A stretch of 64,000 nt of DNA from Corbicula japonica (Eukaryota > Mollusca > Bivalvia > Venerida > Cyrenidae): contig JAZAYU010000361.1 in the NCBI GenBank assembly GCA_038501625.1, positions 62,001 to 126,000 on the forward strand, in the 5' to 3' direction. The notes under the pieces were generated by a model. That model searched no databases and had not been told where the DNA came from. It saw nothing but the letters and a program-made list of their open reading frames with translations. Positions 44,775 to 56,537 of the stretch are shown here, one piece after another; positions within the stretch are counted from its first letter, which is position 1; each line of letters starts with the position of its first letter. The position numbers and the translations under genes were made by a program.

Positions 44775-45040
44775 AGAGTAAACATTGAACATGATACTAT
44801 TTTTCCTATTTCACACTTCCCAAGAGACGTCAATATCATTTATCTCATTATGCCACCTTCCATACTGTAACATGTGCACTGTAACTTACAGTGTTGCCCG
44901 ACCAATTTCATATTTTTATCAACATGTTTGCAAGATATAAAAAAAATGTTACCCTTCTTTTCTTTATCCTTTGAGTAAATATGTCTTGTACTCAACAGCC
45001 TTCAAAGATGGGAACTAAAAACAAAAAATATCCAACTTAC

Positions 45041-45221
45041 CTGTGCTTTTCCTGTTCTCTTCAGGTCTACTGTAGACTTGATCAGGGTTATTTCGATGTT
45101 ACCACCAATAGTACCACAGATTACATTGTCTGAGTAGACCCACTTCACCTTGAAAGTCATCTCTAACAAACCACTTTCATACACTACAGCATGATGAACT
45201 GGGTAATATAGGTCTATGGCT
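45041..45221 (-). CDS. Intact exon of the Gly-rich gene
   Basis: 181 nt, acceptor TTTTCCTGAACAG, donor CAG|GTAAGT. It reads AIDLYYPVHHAVVYESGLLE then FKVKWVYSDNVICGTIGGNI and KSTVDLKRTGKAQ without stops. Alternating hydrophobic residues suggest beta-strands. The exit is phase 0 and agrees with the exon at 43802. The entry phase (2) does not match the exon at 47946, so an exon is missing or lost between them. Confidence 0.6.
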
Positions 45222-45360
45222 CTGTTCAGGAAAAAACAATAGAAACATGTTCATTTTCTAAGAGAAACTCTCAATAAGAATTTAAAGTAAAATGCAGTAC
45301 CAGTACTTAAGTCTGTACTGAAAAAAGTATTATTTCTGAACAAATACCATGTACTTCATT

Positions 45361-45590
45361 TCACCCTTTACTCCACAAATATGACTTTTGTTTAGATCCA
45401 GATAAGCTAGCACATCTGTGGTGTCTGATCAGGATCTACATTGTTTGCTTTCCAATTCATTAAGTTGTTTCTCACTAAGAAGCAAACAGTATAGATCCTG
45501 TCCTGATGGCACAGATGTACCGGCTGATATGGATCTACATGTTTTGCATGTAATAAACTGGTTTATATGGAAAGAAGAATTAAAAACAGA
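45361..45590. mobile_element. TTAA-type MITE, full length, worn ends
   Basis: CACCCTTTACTCCAC at the left. Half-sites TTTAGATCCAGATAAGC and TATAGATCCTGTCCTGAT inside. Confidence 0.7.
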
Positions 45591-45664
45591 AAAAAACATC
45601 GCCACTCGCCGAAAACCAGGTTTTCATTTAATACTTGTATTTGATATCAATAGATAAGAGCTAA

Positions 45665-46325
45665 CTCAAGTTATTATGCAGAAATTAAATTTCCATGACC
45701 ATGACCTTTATCAAAGAGGAGCAATCCCGAGGTGCGTCTTGGTATAAGCTATCCACACACCAAGTTTGGTGTCAAATAGGTCAAAGAAAACTGAAGTTAT
45801 TACATGGAAACTGATTTTCTATTTTAAGCAACAAGCAACAGTGACCTTGACCTTGATCAAAGACACATGCGAAGCAATTCTAAGTTGCATCCCATAAAGG
45901 CTTTCCACACACTAAGTTTGGTGTCAATAGGTCAAAGCAAGCTCAAGTCATTTAGCAGAAACTGAATTTCTTTTTTAAGCAACAGTGACCTTGACCTTGA
46001 TCACAGACATCAAGGTAGCAACCTCAAGTTGTGTCTTGATATAAGCTATCCACATACCAAGTTTGGTGTTGATAGGTCACAGCTTACTCAAATAATTATG
46101 TGGAACCTGAATTTCTCTTTTTGGAACAGTGATCTTGACCTTGATCACAGACACCAGGTAGCAATCCTGAGAAGCATCTTGATATAAGCTACCGACACAC
46201 CAAACTTTGGCATCTCAAACTGAATTTCTATTTTTAGCAACAGTGACCTGTGATGTCTGACAACTATGTTAAGTTTCAAAGCTGTACCTTGAACAGTTAC
46301 TGAGAAAAAGACAACTTTAACAAAC
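45665..46325. repeat. ~144-bp tandem array rich in TGACCTTGACCTTGATC
   Basis: The word occurs at about 45696 (variant), 45842, 45986 and 46130, 144-146 bp apart, with a truncated fifth unit. Units also share AAGCTATCCACACACCAAGT and AATTTCT. Part of a bivalve-type tandem-core element. Confidence 0.85.
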
Positions 46326-46327
46326 TA

Positions 46328-46606
46328 GATGGGTGTTCAGTTGAACAGTGTCGCCCTCTGGTGCTATGTCGGGATAAAAATGCAAGTACAAAAAGGGGCA
46401 TAACTCCATCAAATGTGACCTTGACCTTGAGAATTTGGCATTATCTCGAGCGTGTTGTCATAAGCAATATAATTTGAAAGTTTGATAAAGAAATATTAAG
46501 AAATGGCAAAATTATAGCCGTTAAGTTTGCGTGATGGACGGACGGACGGACAAAGTGGTCCCTATGTATCACCATTTCTTCGAAAGGGCGACACGAAAAC
46601 TTAACC
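46328..46606. mobile_element. GTGTCGCC...GGCGACAC element
   Basis: Short inverted ends GTGTCGCCCT (46349) and AGGGCGACAC (46586). The core is AAAAAGGGGCATAACTCC and GTGACCTTGACCTTGA. The right side has GACGGACGGACGGACAAA. A fragment occurs at 36349. Confidence 0.65.
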
Positions 46607-46892
46607 AAAATTCTAAGTGAAAAAGGGGCATAACTTTGGCAAAATACAGTCAGGGCTTGTCCTGATTATTAGTATTGTCATGTCAGATAACTAGGTTAAG
46701 TTTCAAAGCTCTACCTTGAACGGTTACTGAGAAAAATACAACTTTAACAAAAAACTTAACCAAATGTTGTTGCCCACCCACCCGCCTGCCCAACGACATA
46801 CCCCAATCTAATAAGCAGGATTTTTTTTTAAGAAAACCTGGTTAATGACTAATAATAAATTCCAACACACCAATTCATTAATTAGCAACTAT

Positions 46893-47131
46893 TTAACCCT
46901 TTCCTTCATATATACGCATTTTTATGCATGTGCGACCAGTATAGATCCACATCCATGCCATCTGATCAGGATCTGCACTGGTCGCTTTTTGGTCTGAAAT
47001 ATCCTAATAACTAATAAATCATATAGCGAACAGTGCAGATCCTGATCAGACGGCATGGATGTGTTGGCTGATCTGGATCTACACTGTTCGCCCATGCAAT
47101 AAAGATGTGTCTATTGGGAGGAAAGGGATAA
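46893..47131. mobile_element. TTAA-type MITE, full length
   Basis: TTAACCCTTTCCTTCATATA to GGGAGGAAAGGGATAA. Symmetrical half-sites GATCAGGATCTGCACTGGTC and GAACAGTGCAGATCCTGATC. One of the best copies. Confidence 0.9.
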
Positions 47132-47945
47132 TCTCCTAATTATGGTTACAACAGGCTGTCAATTGATCTTTCTTCAAAAAGTAGGAAAAAAATAGGAACC
47201 ATTTTGACAAAAAGTAGGAGAAAAGTAGGAATACATGTTATTAACAGTCTATCCAGAGTTGGGACTTCACTCTTTCTGTTACACATTATATGCATCATGG
47301 TCATCCAGCTGAGGCCCCAACACATTTCAGACTTCCACTGGTAACTTAGAGTGTTGTCTATGTGGAGTCAGTATGGGTCAATGGGGCCTCATCTTAGTGA
47401 ATATAAACAGAACTACAGTAATAACATGGGTTTAGTCTTCCTTCTATTATGAGAGATGTTCAAAAAGTAATGCAAATGCAGTTTTATTGCAGAAAAATAT
47501 CGGTTTTTAACTTTTTAAGTGTTTAAAGTTATACCTAGATCAGACCTCTTAGCAGGCCTAAAAAAAATAGACTGTGTCCTGGGGACACTGACACTCTAAA
47601 TGCAACAAAGGGCCAGAACTGTGGTAAAACTGGTAGCAGGAAAAACATTTTCTTTACAATCATCTTCACATCCTGCTCAATCAATCATTGCAAGTTGGAA
47701 AGAATTCTGTCCGAAGGTTAATGAGGAGTCTATGCCACAAAATGTGATAATATACTTTAATATACTTTAAATTTTCGTTTATGGAATAGTTCACATTTCA
47801 TTAATATCTTCAAAAATGCAATTTTTACTTTTAAATTACAACTTTTGATTTGATTTGTAACCAAAACAACTTTTTAGTGTACATTTATGGAAAAGTTCAC
47901 ATTTCACTAATTACTACACATACATCTTTCAGTGTGTTCAAAAAC

Positions 47946-48208
47946 CTGGAAAGTGTGTTGATGAGATGTGGTATCGTCAAACAGCCAAGTGTAGAAGCTA
48001 AGCTGTCACCTAGAGTTGTGTGGTGTGCAGAAGTTCTCATTGATTACTGTCAATTTCTTAGAGCTGGTGTCCTTATGTCATAACACAATACCAGCACCAC
48101 CACATTTGTGCCCTGATCCACCATTGGCTTATACCTTGCCAGAGTAGGTAGCATGGTTGAACAACAATACACAGCCACCAGAACCTCCACCTCCCTGGCA
48201 GTGTGGAT
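47946..48208 (-). pseudogene. Gly-rich gene exon with three in-frame stops
   Basis: Entering in phase 1 the frame reads DPHCQGGGGSGGCVLLFNHA and YSGKV, then TAA, then ANGGSGHKCGGAGIVL, then TGA, then HKDTSSKKLTVINENFCTPH and NSR, then TGA, then QLSFYTWLFDDTTSHQHTF. The same frame looks coding on both sides of every stop, so the stops are substitutions and not frameshifts. Donor CAG|GTTTTT is weak. Confidence 0.65.
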
Positions 48209-48388
48209 CTGAGTGTCTTAAATTAAAGCAAGTAGAAAGGTTAGGCCATCAGACCTAAAGGTTACAGTTGCAAGCAGCATAAGCAGACAACATCTTAACA
48301 GTATAAGGATTGTAGAAGGTTGATTAAAAACTTGCACCTTAATAACCAGCTTATACCTTTAATTCAGTATTAAGAATAATGAAAGCTG

Positions 48389-48786
48389 TTAACCCTTTAC
48401 TCTTTATATACTGCCCGTCAAATTTACACTTTCAAACAAAATTTGTATTTGAATGTTTGAGAAAGTGGCAGCCAATTCGTAATGGAGGTTAAATTTCCAT
48501 GAAAATGCTTTTTAACAGGAGTACAGTGCTCTTTATCTGATCAAAATCGGTCCAGTAATTATTGAGAAATAAGCAGACATTTACCTGAGTGAGTGACTTT
48601 GTGTGTGCAAGATATCCAAAAAGTTATGTGGTATAGCCACCCTGATATATATCATCTGATCAGGATCTACACTGTTCACTTCTGAGTGAAATGATATTAT
48701 AAATCAAAAGGTGAACAGTGTAGATCCTGATCTGAGGGTATGGATATCTACACTTTTTCCCATGGGATAACAGCAGTCTACATTTT
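48389..48786. mobile_element. TTAA-type MITE split by another insertion
   Basis: TTAACCCTTTACTCTTTATA starts it. The MITE body resumes only at about 48650 (CATCTGATCAGGATCTACAC). The ~230 bp between starts CTGCCCGTCAAATTTACAC and belongs to something else. Confidence 0.6.
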
Positions 48787-48839
48787 AATCAAAGAATTCA
48801 AGTTTTGCTCACCCCTGGTTCGAGCCACTGTAGTATTAG

Positions 48840-49200
48840 CAGATGTGATAGTTGCTGTTGCCACGATGGTCATTGCTGTTGCTAGGGTGATCATTGCTGT
48901 AACCATGGTGGTAGTTGCTGTTGCCGCGGTGGTCATTGCTGTTGCTAGGGGGTCATTGCTGTAACCATGGTGGTAGTTGCTGTTGCCATGGTGGTCATTG
49001 CTGTTGCTAGGGTGGTCATTGCTGTTACTATGGTGGTAGTTGCTGCTGCCATGGTGGTCAATGCTGTTGCTATTTGGGTCATTGCTGTAACCATGGTGGT
49101 AGTTGCTGTTGCCAAGGTGGTCAATGCTGTTGCCAAGGTGGTCAATGCTGTTGCCATGGTGGTCTTTGTTGTTGCTATGGTGGTAAGTCTGTGTAGCCAT
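48840..49200. repeat. 21-bp minisatellite with 63-bp higher order
   Basis: About 17 copies of GTTGCCATGGTGGTCATTGC-like units. Every third unit carries CTGTAACCATGGTGGTAGTT (48899, 48961, about 49024, 49087). Frames stay open on both strands because 21 is a multiple of 3. These 94-211-codon frames are repeat artefacts. It follows the exon that ends near 49248. Confidence 0.9.
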
Positions 49201-49247
49201 AGTGATAGTTGTAGTGGCAGCAGTCGTCCAGATTCCAAGGGAACCAC

Positions 49248-49394
49248 CTAGGGCTGATATTGTTCCATCACCAGACAGGGTGTTCACGTCACAAAGAACA
49301 CTTCCTCTTGCACCTCCGCCGGCCCTAGGCCCACCACTGTTGCCACCCATGCCATCCAGCAGTAAACTATCAACATACAGTTCTTTCACTCCAC
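49248..49394 (-). CDS. Gly-rich gene exon
   Basis: Acceptor TTACTTAAAG, donor CTAG|GTGGTT (weak). It reads GGVKELYVDSLLLDGMGGNS and GGPRAGGGARGSVLCDVNTL, ending SGDGTISAL. Entry phase agrees with the exon ending at 49680 and exit phase agrees with 48208. Confidence 0.6.
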
Positions 49395-49679
49395 CTTTAA
49401 GTAAAATGTACACCTTGTTGTAAATTCTTGGTATTAATCAAAACTGGCATAGTTCTTTTGGACATACAATAATACTTAAAGTTCAATGACTGTATACCAA
49501 ATTGAATAAGGAAATAAATGTTTTGTAGCAACAATTCAATTTATCTATGCATCGAAAGTCATGTTGTTATGTCAACAATATGTTTTGCCTGTAGCCTTAT
49601 TCTTTGATTTTACCCAAATGGGACACCATAACTAAGTATATTAGCTGTTTCATGTTTCTTACAATACAAAACATTATAC

Positions 49680-49803
49680 CTCCGGCATAAGTACCAACAC
49701 TGTTCTGGGATAAATTCTTTGGTGCATGGTAGCTAGCATTTATCAAACTGGCAGAGTCAATCTGGATCTTTCCACCAGATGCATCAACCTTCATCCACGG
49801 GGC
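49680..49803 (-). CDS. Gly-rich gene exon
   Basis: 124 nt, acceptor CTGATTTTTCAG, donor GAG|GTATAA. It reads APWMKVDASGGKIQIDSASL and NLSQNSVGTYAG. Open throughout, phase 0 in and phase 1 out. Confidence 0.62.
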
Positions 49804-49926
49804 CTGAAAAATCAGACAGTTCATTGTCATTATTGTCAATATTAACATAATGTACAAAATGTTTGCATCATCACTGTAGTCACATTCGAGTTAACAAAAG
49901 CTTAGAAAGTCAGTCAAACTGAACTA

Positions 49927-50170
49927 ATAACCCTTTACTCCATAGACCAGACTTTCATCATATGAGCAAACAGTGTAGATCCAGATCTGCTGGCACATCT
50001 GTGCTGTCTGATCAGGATCTACACTGTTTGCTGTTAGATTCATTATGGTTATTTCTGACTGCAAAGCAAAGCGTGTAAATCCCAATCAGACATCATGGAT
50101 GTGCTGACAAATCTGGATCTACACTAATTCCCCATGCAAAAAAAGTCATATCTATGGAGTAAATGGTTAA
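49927..50170. mobile_element. TTAA-type MITE, full length
   Basis: ATAACCCTTTACTCCATAG to GGAGTAAATGGTTAA. It ends 20 bp from the donor-side edge of the exon at 50190. Confidence 0.85.
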
Positions 50171-50189
50171 AGAGCTTAAAGACACCTAC

Positions 50190-50301
50190 TTCAATGATTG
50201 CTCCGTCATGTAATCTTAATTCATCAGCAATCTCCAGGATGAGAGACCATGTAAACTCATTCACATGTGAAGATGACATTTTGCCACGGTGTCCATCTGT
50301 A
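50190..50301 (-). CDS. Gly-rich gene exon, most upstream one found
   Basis: 112 nt, acceptor CTTTGATAAAG, donor GAA|GTAGGT. It reads TDGHRGKMSSSHVNEFTWSL and ILEIADELRLHDGAIIE, open and phase 0 at its end. ELRLHDGAIIE runs into the next exon's APWMKV. Confidence 0.55.
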
Positions 50302-50772
50302 CTTTATCAAAGACAAATATCAGTTTACTGTAACCGGCTGTGAAACCCTGAAATATAAGAAAGGTGACTGAAAGTTGTTTTCTGTGAGCAGGGCTTTTTC
50401 AGGGGTATTTGGGAAAAAGGCCCCTGCACAAATTGGGAATTTTTTTACACGGTATACACTGGTTTTAAGGAATGTAGGTTTCACATATCACTGATCAAAT
50501 GTAAACAAACTAATTTTGTAATTTGAAAAGTCCTTTGATTATATGGATTCTCTTGTTTGTTTCTGTTTTATAGGCAAAAAAGTTATTTCTCTTGAAATAG
50601 GAATTTTTTTCTTGAAATTGGGAAAAATGGTCCCTATTTTGGCATTGGGAATGGGGCCCATTATCGGCCACATGAGACTAGCTGAAAAAGCCCTGGTGAG
50701 TCCAGAAAAAATCTGAAAGAGTACGTACCCCATGTATAATAATGAATTCACAGAATATGAAACATTAACTAT

Positions 50773-51065
50773 ATTAAAACCCTTCACTCCATTCACACAT
50801 CTGTGCCATCTGATCAGGATCTACACTGTTTGCTGTTAGATTCTTCAGATTATTTCTGACCAACAAGTGACCAGTGTAGATCCAGATCAGACAGTATAAT
50901 TGTGCCACTTGATCTGGATTTTCACTGATTGATGTGATTGATGTTAGATTCATTAGATTACTTGATCAAGAAGTGAACAGTTTAGATCCAGAACAGAAAG
51001 TATGGTTGTACCAGCTGATCATAAAACCCATATCTATAAGGCACATCTATAAGGTAAAGGGTTAA
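50773..51065. mobile_element. TTAA-type MITE with an internal duplication, 293 bp
   Basis: TTAAAACCCTTCACTCCATT to AAGGTAAAGGGTTAA. The middle is duplicated (GTTAGATTC and CAAxAAGTGA words occur twice). Confidence 0.8.
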
Positions 51066-51754
51066 TTGGTACATCATTAATACAGAATATTATAGGTCAA
51101 CAGAAATGCCTACTTGAACGGCCTGATCACTTGTGTGGAATTTTCATACTGTCTATGACACATTTTCTAGACTATACTTAGTTGACAGACCCAGAATAAA
51201 TCAGTTACTATGACAATTATTTTCTAACTTAAATTTTCCCCCACTGATAACTTCGTCTTTTTCACCATCAATCTATGTCTGTATAGACCATATATTTGAA
51301 GAAAAGTTCTGAAAAATTATAATATTTAGTATAAGGGAGGCGGGCCGGCTTGATTAAAACGATCATGATTGTTAGCTAACAGAAACTAGCTGATTGTTTC
51401 ATCTTGTCATAGTCATCACCTCTGCACTGTAAGTAAGTGTGTAAACTTTCATGTCAATGCTCTTTGTAGAAATGGAGAAAATATCGGATTTGTCAAAAAG
51501 GTTAACCAGACAGACGTACGTAAGATATGGACAAACGAACGGAAAGTTCAATTACTAGATGCTGGGGGCATAAAAACACAGTACTGTCCTACCTTTGCTT
51601 AAAACTGCCAATAAACAAAGACCACCTAAAGATAGAGACCATTATTTTGTTTGTCACACTAATTTAAAGAACAAATTAACCCGAGAACAAAATTCATCTG
51701 CCTTCACTTTTGTGGTTTCTGCTGCGTGGAGTATGAAGACAGGTTTTGCTGTAA

Positions 51755-51882
51755 TTAACCCTTTCCTCCATAGATACACCTTTATTGTGAGGGCAAGTGC
51801 AGATCCTGATCAGACGGCACAGATAACACATCTACACTGGTCACACGTGTAATAATGTGTATTTATGAAGGTTTCACAAGGC
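51755..51882. mobile_element. TTAA-type MITE, internally deleted
   Basis: TTAACCCTTTCCTCCATAGA then GTGCAGATCCTGATCAGACG and ACATCTACACTGGTCACAC. The right end is worn. Confidence 0.7.
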
Positions 51883-51950
51883 AAATTAATCGCCATATTG
51901 ATGAATTAAATATTCATAACTTTATTTTATGTCCTTTATAACTGTAAAAT

Positions 51951-54056
51951 TTTAAAGGAATACGTTCGGCTGGTTATAACATTTGTTTAAATGATAAAAC
52001 ATATTTTGAATAACACAATTTTCGTAATCAATCGATGACGACGAATATGATAATTGTAAAACTTATTTTTAATTACACTGACAATCGTTTTTTTCAAGCG
52101 TAGGATGAGCGCGGCCATTGTTGACATCTCGTTGTCTCGTGAGAGATAAAAAACGAGGCGTGACGTCATTTACACACTTCCCTTTCATTTTAAATACACG
52201 CAGAGATGAAAGCAGGCAAAATTAATTATATGAAAACATTGCTATTTGCGGGAAAATATTGCAAAGTAGCATAAATAGGAAAATTTCACGTTATAGTTTT
52301 AGTGTATTGTGTGTTCTTACCTTCGTATCTTACATTTTGGCTCCGATCGCTAAATTGAAATATTCCCTTTAGTATAAATTAACATTGAGTTTACTATTAT
52401 CCCCTCGCGTTTTCTCAAATTAAATATGTCAGTTAAGTTTTTCACACATTTTTAATATGTTGCCCGATCTTCTTCGGAGCAAGCTGGCTAGTGAGATTAA
52501 CGTATCAGTTAGTGGCAATTAATTAACAATAACATGGGCGGGTTAAAACTTGTACCACTCAGTGTGCAGCATTAAATTTTAAAATTAGATTTAAGAAAGA
52601 AATATACAATTTTACAGTAAATGTTCGTTTTGAAGTATTGAGTTGCACTCAACCCCAGGCTTAGCAGCGTGGGGATTAATGTGCATTTCAATTAATACCC
52701 ATTAACAAGCTCAATCAAACCGGGCCTGAAACCTTTTCATATTTGTCAGGGTTCGGTGGCTTTCAAAGTTCCCTTGTCATCAACTTAAATTTTCAAAAAA
52801 TACATTAATTCAATTCAGGGCCTTCTTCAGGCCATTATGACATACAGGCACCGGTATGCCTTAATTTCTTAACAAACTTATTTGGGACGATTGATCTGCC
52901 GGTATGCCTTTAATCTTGGTCGGGATGGGTTCATATTCAACAAACAGTTCAATGTCCCCCAAGCCATTTGCACTGTTGTGGGACACACCAACCGTTAACA
53001 ACCCCAGGCTAATATCTGACAAGCTCTAAATTCGCCGACATCCGTTTATCCAAAATCGTCGTGTCATAAAGTTATTGTGTCTTCATGTTGCAAATCAAAT
53101 TTACAGGTCAAAAACGTTACGGTAAAGCAAAGTAGCCAATGATGATCGATTTCTCTACTTTTTTTTCTGGGTAAACTCCGCCTCCCGATTATTATGCATG
53201 TTGGTGTCTTTTGATAGCGCGGACCACCTGAAGTCGAGTAACGGTTTAATATTACGCAAACAATATAATTATTCTTTTTGCACCAGGAGAAAAACAAAAC
53301 TATGTGAATTTAGTGAAAACAAGAATTATTAGACTGTTGAATAATAAATTCAAGAAAAATGTATTTTCAGGGATCTATATATTACATTTTAAATAAAAGT
53401 CATTGGTATTTGTACTTCAAAATGAAAAAGTGGTTAATTTGATCGCTTCGGATGGCGCATACAACAATGACGCCGGATCGCTGAATTCAAACGTTTACCT
53501 CCAATTTAAGGGCATCGTGTATCCATCTCACGAAGTAAACACATTTTGGCCGAAAAATCTGCAAAGTCGATCAGGAAAAAATACCACAAACTCTACACCT
53601 ATATATTGCCCTCACTACATACTTTTAAACGAGAAAATAAGTTAAAACGTGCTACAATTCTCGGCATTCTTTTGTAATTAATGGTGGCATAACAAGCAGT
53701 TTCTTTCAATCTTGGCTAATTCATTTTCAGAATTTTCAGGCTCAAAATCATACACTATTATATATTTGTTATATGAATGAACATTCCATTGTTGAGAATT
53801 ATAAGAATTGGACATAAAATGGAAACGATACGAAACGGAAGTGTGTAAATGACGTCATCAGCAGGTGCGCGCATCGTAAAGGAAACAAACATGGCGACGA
53901 CCATCAATGCCCGCCGATTTTGCAAATAACGGATCTTTGACAGGAGATAACTTTGTCAATATTTAACATAAAATAAAGTTCTATACGTCAAAATGATGCA
54001 TAAGTAACGGTTTATAACATAGTACTGGTGAAATCTAGCCAAACGTATTCCTTTAA
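51951..54056. mobile_element. 2.1-kb long-TIR element
   Basis: TTAAAGGAATACGTTCGGCT at the left and the inverse of AGCCAAACGTATTCCTTTAA at the right match at the tips. Inside them TGACGTCATTTACACACTTC (about 52161) has an inverted partner near 53842. The terminal inverted regions are thus ~230 bp long with a diverged middle. Minor frames inside (53064-53297, 53403-53645) show no transposase. Confidence 0.65.
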
Positions 54057-56530
54057 GTAGATGAAACATGGGTCCTTAGATATGTCCTTATTGTCCATCA
54101 GTTACTGTTGTAGGTTATAGTCTGCAAACATGCAAGTATTAAGTATTTAAAATATTGGCAATTTTATAAGTTATTATGTATTTAAAATATTGGCAATCAA
54201 TTAATGTTGTAAATATTGTTTCCAATCATGCAATGTGGCTAACTGATAAAATTCATTTTATGTATCATTTAATTGAAAATGTTTTAAACCTATTATTATT
54301 CTAACAGTATACAGCTGACTTACCTGCTATAATATGCAAGGCAAATTATTAATAATGCAAGAGTCCATTAGCAGAGATTTGGTCCTTCCTATAAATACTG
54401 TGACAGAATCTTGGGGCAGCACACTTGCCATTACTGTCACAATAAACGCTATTTTAAACAAGGACAACTCTTGCTTGATATTTAGTAAGTTGTATTACTG
54501 TTATATTCTTCTAAAAGTTAACTTTGAAAAATTGCTTTATTTATATTTCATAGAAAAGTTTGTAAGATAACTTTGAAACTAAACTTTAGATGTTATAGTT
54601 ATTTTGGCATGAATTTCCTCTCATTGTGAATACAAAAGCTAGTTTGCTTTACTTTATATTTAATTACTTATAGAGCTAGAATTCCCATTGATATTAAAAC
54701 AATTTGTATGATTGTAGTTTCATTTTACCTTTGTATAATTGTTGGTTTATTTGAGATGTATATTTATATTGTTTAAATGTAACACACTTGCCTTACTGTC
54801 ACAATAAACGCTATTTTTAAATAAGCACAAATCTTGCTTGATATTTTGCAAACCCCCAAGCTGAAAGGTCCAAGCCAAACCCGGTGAAAAAGGAAAGGGT
54901 TAAGACACTGACCATGCAAGTCCATTTTATGTTTATGGTGGCACTGAACACAAATTTATAACCTTAAATTGAACTGTGTCATTCCGAAATGCTTTTTAGG
55001 AGTTAAAGTCATTCAGAGAAATGATGCCGTAAACTTGAGCAGACATTATTTTATTTATATTACATTTCGCTGATAAATAATATAGCTCCTGATCAGATGA
55101 CACGGATGTGTCCGGGGTCTGGTCTGGGTCTGGTCAGGGTTTTACCCACAACCTTTTGTGCGTTGACAATGTTTTGCTTCATAATTTATAACCTAACAAC
55201 GTGAACCATGAAATCTCAGCTACTGTCTTACAATTCAAAAGTAACTGATTATTTATTAGCTACCTGTTACAATGAGTGTCACGCATTCATTTTCATGTAT
55301 TGTTTTATTTAATTTGTGAAGCTACTTTCGTTTTCTGCACATCCATATTTGTGTCATTGCGCATGCGCGTCTTTTACTAGTGGGTGTAAGGAACGACAAC
55401 TCTGCAAGGAGATGTGCGTCCAACTACATAGACTCTACTTCATGCAATGTTCCAACCTCGATATTTCACGAAAACAGCAGTGACAGGCTAAACTTACTAA
55501 AGAATCAATTACTTTTATCTATTTTTGAATGATTCTAACCAATAAAACCTTACATAAAAATCATTATCACTAAAACGAGGGATTTTTTAATGCAGACAAA
55601 TAAACGCTTGATTTAATTATCCCAATTCTAGAAAATACCCGAAGTCAACCTGAAACGTACGTCACTTACCCTAGCTACCGAATTACAATACATTCAATTT
55701 GATATAAATTTCTCGTGACGAATATACAATATAATAGGCATTAAACGTTATTTAAGATACATCTTTCATAGGTGTTACAATACATCTTTGTACTAACTCT
55801 TGACCGTGTTAAAAGCTATTTAGAGCTTATGTTAATTGTTGATTATCTGACTATGTAAATAAACTTTACATGACTTGACTTACAATTTTTAAATCTCCGA
55901 ATAGTTATGGTACCAACCAAAAAAATAAAATAAAGGGGAGAATACAATTGAAACCACTGTATGTTTTTATTGATGGTTCATAAATCTGGTCCATAATGAA
56001 CATGGCCTGTAATGTTGCGATAGCATTTCAAAGGTTTTTAGAAATGAATAGGTTGTCAGTGAGCCTTGGGCTCCAAGCAAATCTTCAAAATTATGTGGCT
56101 GTCACAACCCTCACCTGCCAATTCAAGGAAAAATGGTATCAACAGCCAAGTATATTTTCTATTGTAAGAAATGTTCCTAGATGAAAAACTAAAACAAAGA
56201 CTGAGCTTGGTATGCTAATTTCTTTAAATAGCTCCCTCCTCCACCATGCCCAGCAAAAGTAAACAGTAAACAAAGTGGACAGCCCCTCTTTTAAAGTGAT
56301 TTTGATTTCAAATGAAGTTAATTGTTTACATGAAAGGGTCTGATCACTTTCCTTTTTTGGTATATTTATGTATTCCTTGAGTAATCCAATATCATTGGTG
56401 GTTGACTTAAAGATTCATGGGACCCTTCTAGTGACCACATGAGCTGTAGCCCATACATACATCCTATTAGCATGAAAAATTATGCAACAGTAACAATGTT
56501 TGTTTAATCACAAATTTTAAAATGTATTTT
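54057..56530. other. Non-coding stretch with a short direct repeat
   Basis: CTTACTGTCACAATAAACGC-type sequence at about 54430 recurs at 54795 (~70 bp, spacing ~365). A TTAA-MITE fragment lies near 55080-55110 (GATCAGATGACACGGATGTG). No supported gene. Confidence 0.4.
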
Positions 56531-56537
56531 GTTTTGC

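Larger units (their letters stand above)
43480..50301 (-). pseudogene. Gly-rich, probably extracellular protein: partial, apparently disabled gene
   Basis: Minus-strand exons near 50.3, 49.8, 49.4, 48.2, 45.2 and 43.8 kb encode stretches typical of large secreted Gly-rich proteins (patterns like SGDGTISALGG and GGGGSGG followed by hydrophobic strands). The first four join in phase. The exon at 48.2 kb carries three in-frame stops and the one at 43.8 kb has a 46-bp triplication and further frame changes, so the copy seems non-functional. I do not recognise a named family. No transmembrane segment, signal peptide or start was found in the window. Two TTAA-type MITEs and a 21-bp minisatellite sit in the introns. 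Confidence 0.5.

Noticed and set aside
48778..49413. 211-codon minus-strand frame rich in His, Asn and Ser
   Set aside because: Only the first ~48 codons belong to a spliced exon. The rest is the 21-bp minisatellite read through.
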